Shown here: piece after piece, positions 34,030 through 38,815 of the stretch
How the letters are laid out: each line of letters opens with the position of its first letter
Position numbering within the stretch: the stretch's first letter is position 1
IMG/VR virus record: IMGVR_UViG_3300011416_000022
Location: 1 to 38,815 of that record
Direction: 5' to 3' (one strand)
Length of the DNA: 38,815 bases
Source of the DNA: a virus
Made by a program: the position numbers and the translations under genes
The notes under the pieces: model-generated
Seen by the model: the letters and a program-made list of their open reading frames with translations, nothing else
Databases searched by the model: none
Told to the model about the DNA's origin: nothing

Positions 34030-36359
34030 TGATGAAAACTTTAGCGATAGCCATCTTAATACTTTCCGCGACCATTAGTTCTTCTGCTCAACCGCAGATC
34101 CAGAGAGCCAGCCAGATTCAGTTCGACGATAACATCTACGAGAAGATCTGGTTCCTGAAGAACCACAAGATCGTAGCGAAGGTGGAACATACAGCGAACA
34201 ATCCAGCCTTCAGTCTTGTCGTGACTGACTCCGGCGCCTACAGTCCATTCTCAGCCGCATTCCTACGAGTCCAAACTCCCGGGGGGAAGGATCTTGTTTC
34301 GGCTGGAGTGAATGCACAAGGGATCTTCAATATTGCAGGACGAAGGTCGCGTGACTCCACGCAGGTGTACCACGGAATTTTTAGCGCGGCGAACGACTCA
34401 ATTATAGCAAGCATTAACGGCATAGAAGAAGTGCGGATAGATGGTCAGAAGATTAACCTGAAGCGAGACCTCATACTTGAGTACGCATCGACCGATCTTG
34501 CCGCGCCACGTATAGTCTTCACTGAAACATATCTCGGGGCAAGAGATAGTGCTATAATTTCTATGCGCTTGGCGCCACTTGGCAACTCGGCTATTGAGTT
34601 CAGCCGGCCAATACGTTTCGCAAACACTCCAAGTAGCGATCTCGTTGGTCAGCACCAAGCTATAACAATGAATCTCGATACGTTGACCCTAAAGGGGGAA
34701 GGGAATAATCTGACACGACTCAATCTCTTCAATGCCGCGCCCGGTCAGGTTCCCGTATGGGATGGTGTTTCATGGCATCCAGAAGATCAGACTGGTGGCG
34801 TCGGCGGAGCGGGAGCTCTCGGAGCCAGATGGCAGGCTCTCGGGAATAGCTTCAACCACTACGGCGACACGGACATTGTGTTTGGTCTGAGCATGGTCGG
34901 GTCAGTTACAGGTAGCAGGCAAATAACTATGAACCTGGTTCAAAATATCAGAACAACCGATGCACCTACTTTCGGAAATTTGCAACTTGGGAACAACGGG
35001 ATACTAACTCTAAAAAGTTCGACTGGCACCTCGGCCTTTATTGACTACCCGACTGGGGCCAATAGTCCATTCTTCCATTTTCCAGGATTGAATGGTACAT
35101 TCACACTCGCCACCCTTGACGGCAACCAGACATTCTCGAGTGCTACGTGGCAAGCTATTCCGGTTGGACTGGCATATTACGTCCACATGAATCACGCAAT
35201 GACGCGGGACACCCTGAATAGTAATTCTGCTACGAACACAATGACAACGCCGTGGTCGTTTACTGCGAACGTGACCGGACACGATTTCACGTTGCAGAAT
35301 ATATCCTTCGCTGGTCCGACGACGATCACACAAGAAGCGAATAACCGAATGACGATTACTAACTCAGGTCTCATCCGTTTTGCAACCGCAAACGGAATCG
35401 AACTTTACGACGGTTCGGGGTTTGCAGCATCGCTCCGCATGTATAGCTCAACGAGCAGTAATAGATTCCTTACGATTCCAAATAATAGCGGTACACTCTG
35501 CGTCGGAGCGACTGGTTCACTAACACTTGACCCCATAACCGGCATCATGAGTATCACTGGAGGTTCGGCGATAACAAGTCTCGGTGGTCTGACGGCTCAA
35601 ACGCAGACGTTCAGCCTCGCTTTCACTGGTAGTACACCGGCAATCGTATCAGCCGTGAACGACCACCAGTTCCGCTTTCAGGATGCTGGCATCGGGATGG
35701 CGCACGGGTTCATCACGAATTTGACGCAAACAATATACGGTCGCAAGACGATGATCAATCCGTTTACGGCACAGGCAGAAAGGATCGGTTTGCTGAAGAC
35801 CAGCAACACGGTGGTCAACGTGAGTCAGCAAGCCGCTTATTTCGTATGTGATCCATCTGTCAATGGTAACATGGTACTGGCCCTCCCCAACATCACATCA
35901 GAGCCAGGAGCAAAATATACATTTGTGAGATGGACGAATGGAGTAGGAAGCAACGTGGTCACACTTGTGCCGTTCGGATTGGAAAAGATTGAAGGTCAAA
36001 CAAGTATTGTGTTACTCAGGGATAACGATAAAATTACTATTTTCAATGATGGGACATCGGCCGATGGGTGGACGATCCAGGCCGGCATTATAGATGGAAT
36101 GCCCTACAGCCCTCGAGGTTTGGTACAAACCGTAAAAGTTTATCAACGCTCATCCACAGACAGCACATTTGTATCAATAGCGGGGATGACATCTTCGAGT
36201 GTGATAGTCGGCGCTCCGATGGTTGATCCCCGTTCAGCGGTGACACCAGCGATACCGTGGAAAACAATTCCTACTACCGGCGGATTCTACATTAAACAAT
36301 ACCAGACGTTCCCGGTGGACAGCGTGCAGTACCATGTTTCTTTCAAACTTATACCATAG
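34029..36359 (+). CDS. Fibre-like protein with a Sec signal peptide
   Basis: A 776-residue protein. It begins MMKTLAIAILILSATISSSA then Q: charged start, hydrophobic core and an A-Q cleavage site, as in secreted Bacteroidota proteins. The mature part is long and beta-rich with repeated fibre-like stretches (RTTDAPTFGNLQLGNNGILT, GNQTFSSATWQAIPVG, GLTAQTQTFSLAFTGSTPAI) and ends in a folded C-terminal region (VYQRSSTDSTFVSIAGMTSS). A phage fibre does not need Sec export, so the signal is odd: it may be a secreted adhesin-like product. Either of two adjacent ATGs (34029, 34032) can start it; there is no strong ribosome site. Confidence 0.55.
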   Translation: MMKTLAIAILILSATISSSAQPQIQRASQIQFDDNIYEKIWFLKNHKIVAKVEHTANNPAFSLVVTDSGAYSPFSAAFLRVQTPGGKDLVSAGVNAQGIFNIAGRRSRDSTQVYHGIFSAANDSIIASINGIEEVRIDGQKINLKRDLILEYASTDLAAPRIVFTETYLGARDSAIISMRLAPLGNSAIEFSRPIRFANTPSSDLVGQHQAITMNLDTLTLKGEGNNLTRLNLFNAAPGQVPVWDGVSWHPEDQTGGVGGAGALGARWQALGNSFNHYGDTDIVFGLSMVGSVTGSRQITMNLVQNIRTTDAPTFGNLQLGNNGILTLKSSTGTSAFIDYPTGANSPFFHFPGLNGTFTLATLDGNQTFSSATWQAIPVGLAYYVHMNHAMTRDTLNSNSATNTMTTPWSFTANVTGHDFTLQNISFAGPTTITQEANNRMTITNSGLIRFATANGIELYDGSGFAASLRMYSSTSSNRFLTIPNNSGTLCVGATGSLTLDPITGIMSITGGSAITSLGGLTAQTQTFSLAFTGSTPAIVSAVNDHQFRFQDAGIGMAHGFITNLTQTIYGRKTMINPFTAQAERIGLLKTSNTVVNVSQQAAYFVCDPSVNGNMVLALPNITSEPGAKYTFVRWTNGVGSNVVTLVPFGLEKIEGQTSIVLLRDNDKITIFNDGTSADGWTIQAGIIDGMPYSPRGLVQTVKVYQRSSTDSTFVSIAGMTSSSVIVGAPMVDPRSAVTPAIPWKTIPTTGGFYIKQYQTFPVDSVQYHVSFKLIP

Positions 36360-36372
36360 AGAGGTCACAAAC

Positions 36373-38815
36373 ATGAAGCGAATTTTCTTACTTGGGCTTA
36401 TTCTTCTTGCGGCGGCTTCATTTACGCGAGCTCAGACATGGATATTGCGTGATGATATGAATTACGCGAACGGGACAGACCTGAATGGCCAAAAGAAGTG
36501 GATCAAATTCACAGCCGGGGATTCAACTATTCTGGGTGAGGGGGGAAACTCCATCAAGGGGTCCAACTCAAGGGGCGCCGGTTCCTTTGGTGGTGTGATA
36601 TGGGATTCAACGTTCACATATGGGGACACTCTCGATTTTGCCTGGGTGTGGAATCAAAATAATTCGGCTGAGACCTATCTTTGGGGTCAGTTTGAAGCAC
36701 GGATGTATTACGGCATGAGTAGCAAGACCGTCTCTTCCTGGGATGGTTATGCAATCATGTTTGAACGTGGCAATGGTAGTGGGGTAAATGGCGGGGATTA
36801 TGCCTTTACATGGCACTTTATAAATAATGGCGCCGAGGGATCGTATCTTAATGGTCATAATTCAATTGGTGGCGTCCAATTGAAACAAAATGATACGATT
36901 GAGGTCAAGAAAACGGGGAGTAAGCAATGGGTCTACTGGCATCACTATCAAGGTAATGTGACCATTATCGACTCCGCAGATGACAACGTGCATAAACACG
37001 ACAATTCTTATTTGGGTGTAGCCTTAAGAGTATCGGCCACACCGACAAAACTAGGCTCTTTTTATCTGATTACACAAGCTCCCCCACCGCCGTTCGTTCC
37101 TCCGACGAGAGATACAATTCCACCGGTATTGGTCTCACTCACAAATTCATTTTCGGTGGATACCTCTCAGAGTATCACGATCACGGGTGCAATTGCCGAC
37201 AGTGCTACCCTAACGCAGAAAAATCCGGGCTTGGCAAAATATGTCGTTCTCTTCAGCAAGACCCTTGACGCCCAAGGTCATCCAACGGGTGGCGATAGCG
37301 TCGTTACGCTTTGCGGCCTCGCGAAGGATACCTCCTTCTCCGTCACCTTCGCCAAGACATCTGTAACAGGCGACTATTACTTTGAGATACGACCACACGA
37401 TGACAGCGGTAATGTTTCCTGGTTGCCCGTCAGCAATACGGGGACGCCGCTCAGGAAGGTAACTGTCGGTACGGGCATTGTCGGATCTTTCAAGGTGTGG
37501 TTGTACTATCCAACGTTCCACCTAGACAATGTGTATCCGAAATCGCTGAACTACTCATACTTCGATAAGATCATCTATTTCTACGTCAACCCTGACTCGT
37601 TACATAACGATATAGTGTGCAACAACAGTCCGGCTGACTCGATCCGTTTTTTCGGCTTTGACAGAAACGCCGGAACACAGACGACAGTCAACAAGTGCTA
37701 CGCAGTAAGAGACTCCATCCATAATCACTTCGGTGAGTTTTGGTTAGGTATTTCAGCGATCGGTTTTTACCCTCCGGCTACGGCGATTGAACTTTCTGCG
37801 ATTATGCGCGACACGTCCCGCGCGAGAATTTTTGCTCGCAACGTCAGATTGTTTTGTCAGCGGCATGGGTTTGACGGGGTGGACTTGAACTGGGAATATC
37901 CACTGGTATCGGATCGGGCCATGACGACGCTTTCAATGTCGGTCTTACGCAACGAGTTCAACAAAAAAACTCCCGTGCCGCTAAAAGTCTCGATGACGAT
38001 TGAAACAAACGCCTCAAATCCGGGTGGCAGAGTATTAGACCTTGCGGCATTAGAGCCATATCTTGACTTTTTGACGGTAGAGAGTTCTTCCAGTTCCAAT
38101 GGTAAACTCGGCCCCGGCCCTTATGCTGGTGTCGGTAACGCGATTTACCGTCCCACAACTGCCGCCAATGACTATAATAATTACAATTGGGTAATGTCAG
38201 ACACCTTGGCTCAAACCCAAACCAACGGAGGAACCTACGTCACCGCAAATGGGATGAATATCCTCGGTATGCCGAAAGATAAATGTGTACAGTTCATCGA
38301 CGGATATTCAAAAGGCATGTCGGTGCTTACTCCGACAAGCGCCCCCGTGGGCGGCGAAATACTCCAATCCATGCCTACATTGTGGTCAAATTCTTTCCAG
38401 CAATCGAGAGTCGTAAGGGATCCGGTGTCCCACGCACTTTACCTTTCCTGGACGGACGGCACTGGCCCACACATGTTTACCTACGAAGATTCACTTTCCA
38501 TACTCGACAAGATCAATTTCTTGAAATCGAAGGGATTCAGCAACATAGTCCTCTACGCGGCTGGCGATTCCTATGTCCCTGACTTTAGCGGCTTCCCGAT
38601 AGCCAACGCACCATTTGTAACAAGCAGGGATGCAATCTTTCGTTGGATGCGAACCGCAGCCGGGCCGAGCGCCGGAGGTTCAATTCCTGTGATTGCGACC
38701 CCCTCTCAGGTTACCCCCGCGAACCAGGCAACGAATATTGCCACGAGCGCCCTGTTTCGTTGGACACAGGCAACAAATGCGACAAATTACAGTTTAGTTG
38801 TCGCGCTTGACGCGA
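36373..38815 (+). CDS. Secreted GH18 glycosidase, multidomain (3' end off window)
   Basis: An open frame of at least 814 codons with no stop before the window end, so partial. Signal peptide MKRIFLLGLILLAAASFTRA then Q; a LamG-like lectin domain (about 21-230); a Pro-rich linker (236-251); an Ig/FN3-like domain (about 252-365); a GH18 domain from about residue 372 with the catalytic motif DGVDLNWE (501-508, catalytic Glu508); and a final FN3-like module starting near 775 (TPSQVTPANQATNI). GH18 enzymes cut beta-1,4 GlcNAc bonds in chitin, glycans or peptidoglycan-like polymers. The Asp usually at position 506 is Asn. GAGGT precedes the ATG. The domain style is that of host secreted proteins, so it was probably acquired from a host. 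Confidence 0.7.
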   Translation, partial: MKRIFLLGLILLAAASFTRAQTWILRDDMNYANGTDLNGQKKWIKFTAGDSTILGEGGNSIKGSNSRGAGSFGGVIWDSTFTYGDTLDFAWVWNQNNSAETYLWGQFEARMYYGMSSKTVSSWDGYAIMFERGNGSGVNGGDYAFTWHFINNGAEGSYLNGHNSIGGVQLKQNDTIEVKKTGSKQWVYWHHYQGNVTIIDSADDNVHKHDNSYLGVALRVSATPTKLGSFYLITQAPPPPFVPPTRDTIPPVLVSLTNSFSVDTSQSITITGAIADSATLTQKNPGLAKYVVLFSKTLDAQGHPTGGDSVVTLCGLAKDTSFSVTFAKTSVTGDYYFEIRPHDDSGNVSWLPVSNTGTPLRKVTVGTGIVGSFKVWLYYPTFHLDNVYPKSLNYSYFDKIIYFYVNPDSLHNDIVCNNSPADSIRFFGFDRNAGTQTTVNKCYAVRDSIHNHFGEFWLGISAIGFYPPATAIELSAIMRDTSRARIFARNVRLFCQRHGFDGVDLNWEYPLVSDRAMTTLSMSVLRNEFNKKTPVPLKVSMTIETNASNPGGRVLDLAALEPYLDFLTVESSSSSNGKLGPGPYAGVGNAIYRPTTAANDYNNYNWVMSDTLAQTQTNGGTYVTANGMNILGMPKDKCVQFIDGYSKGMSVLTPTSAPVGGEILQSMPTLWSNSFQQSRVVRDPVSHALYLSWTDGTGPHMFTYEDSLSILDKINFLKSKGFSNIVLYAAGDSYVPDFSGFPIANAPFVTSRDAIFRWMRTAAGPSAGGSIPVIATPSQVTPANQATNIATSALFRWTQATNATNYSLVVALDA

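Noticed and set aside
29682-38815. Diversity-generating retroelement targeting the fibre genes
   Set aside because: No reverse transcriptase, no template/variable repeat pair and no Avd-like gene were seen in the window.
1-38815. tRNA, rRNA, integrase or insertion sequence
   Set aside because: Looked for in gaps and by protein motif; none could be supported.

Overview
The window is part of a double-stranded DNA phage or prophage genome, almost certainly with a short-tailed (podovirus-type) virion. The support is a complete packaging and capsid block (terminase, ~730-residue portal, scaffold, HK97-type capsid) followed by connector proteins and a large tail-nozzle-like protein, with no tail tape measure, tube or sheath gene. 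The host is not identified. Three features point weakly to the Bacteroidota/Ignavibacteriota (FCB) side of the bacteria: Sec signal peptides ending in A-Q, an FN3-like module of the 'TPANQATNI' type in a secreted glycosidase, and a small Hc1-type histone-like protein. No integrase, tRNA, CRISPR array, reverse transcriptase or holin was recognised. Both window ends are cuts: the last gene runs off the right edge.

Layout. (1) 1-682 has no gene. It holds inverted repeats near the left edge and a ~300-base tract that is almost free of C on the + strand, so a leftward RNA would be C-rich and G-poor, like a Rho-loading site. (2) 683-2622 is a leftward operon of seven small genes: an RHH-type regulator, an unknown protein, a histone H1-like protein, three unknown proteins and a NinG/Rap-type recombination protein that seems to start at ATT. 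(3) 2623-2853 is a divergent control region: back-to-back sigma70-type promoters, a palindrome between their -35 boxes, a leaderless-looking leftward start and a rightward leader hairpin that buries a Shine-Dalgarno. (4) 2854-7147 is the rightward replication module: replisome-organiser-like protein, zinc-ribbon protein, SF2 helicase and zinc/TOPRIM primase-like protein. Four 11-bp iterons and an A-rich tract inside the replisome-organiser gene make a lambda-like candidate origin. (5) 7148-7434 is a regulatory gap with two abutting 19-bp palindromes. (6) 7435-17015 is the head module, with a tandemly duplicated gene and two strong hairpins just after the capsid gene. (7) 17042-29682 carries putative ejection proteins (one of 1654 residues), connectors and the nozzle. 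(8) 29682-38815 is an accessory surface module: repeat proteins, beta-rich virion proteins, a LamG-like protein, a 15-repeat fibre-like protein, a signal-peptide fibre-like protein and a secreted multidomain GH18 glycosidase.

The genes fit a classic plan: a leftward regulatory/recombination operon and a rightward replication operon share one switch region, followed by one long rightward late block. The most unusual parts are the candidate intragenic origin, the compact switch, the ATT-initiated ninG, the tandem palindromes before the late block, and two consecutive Sec-signal-bearing proteins, one a GH18 enzyme, at the end of the virion module.
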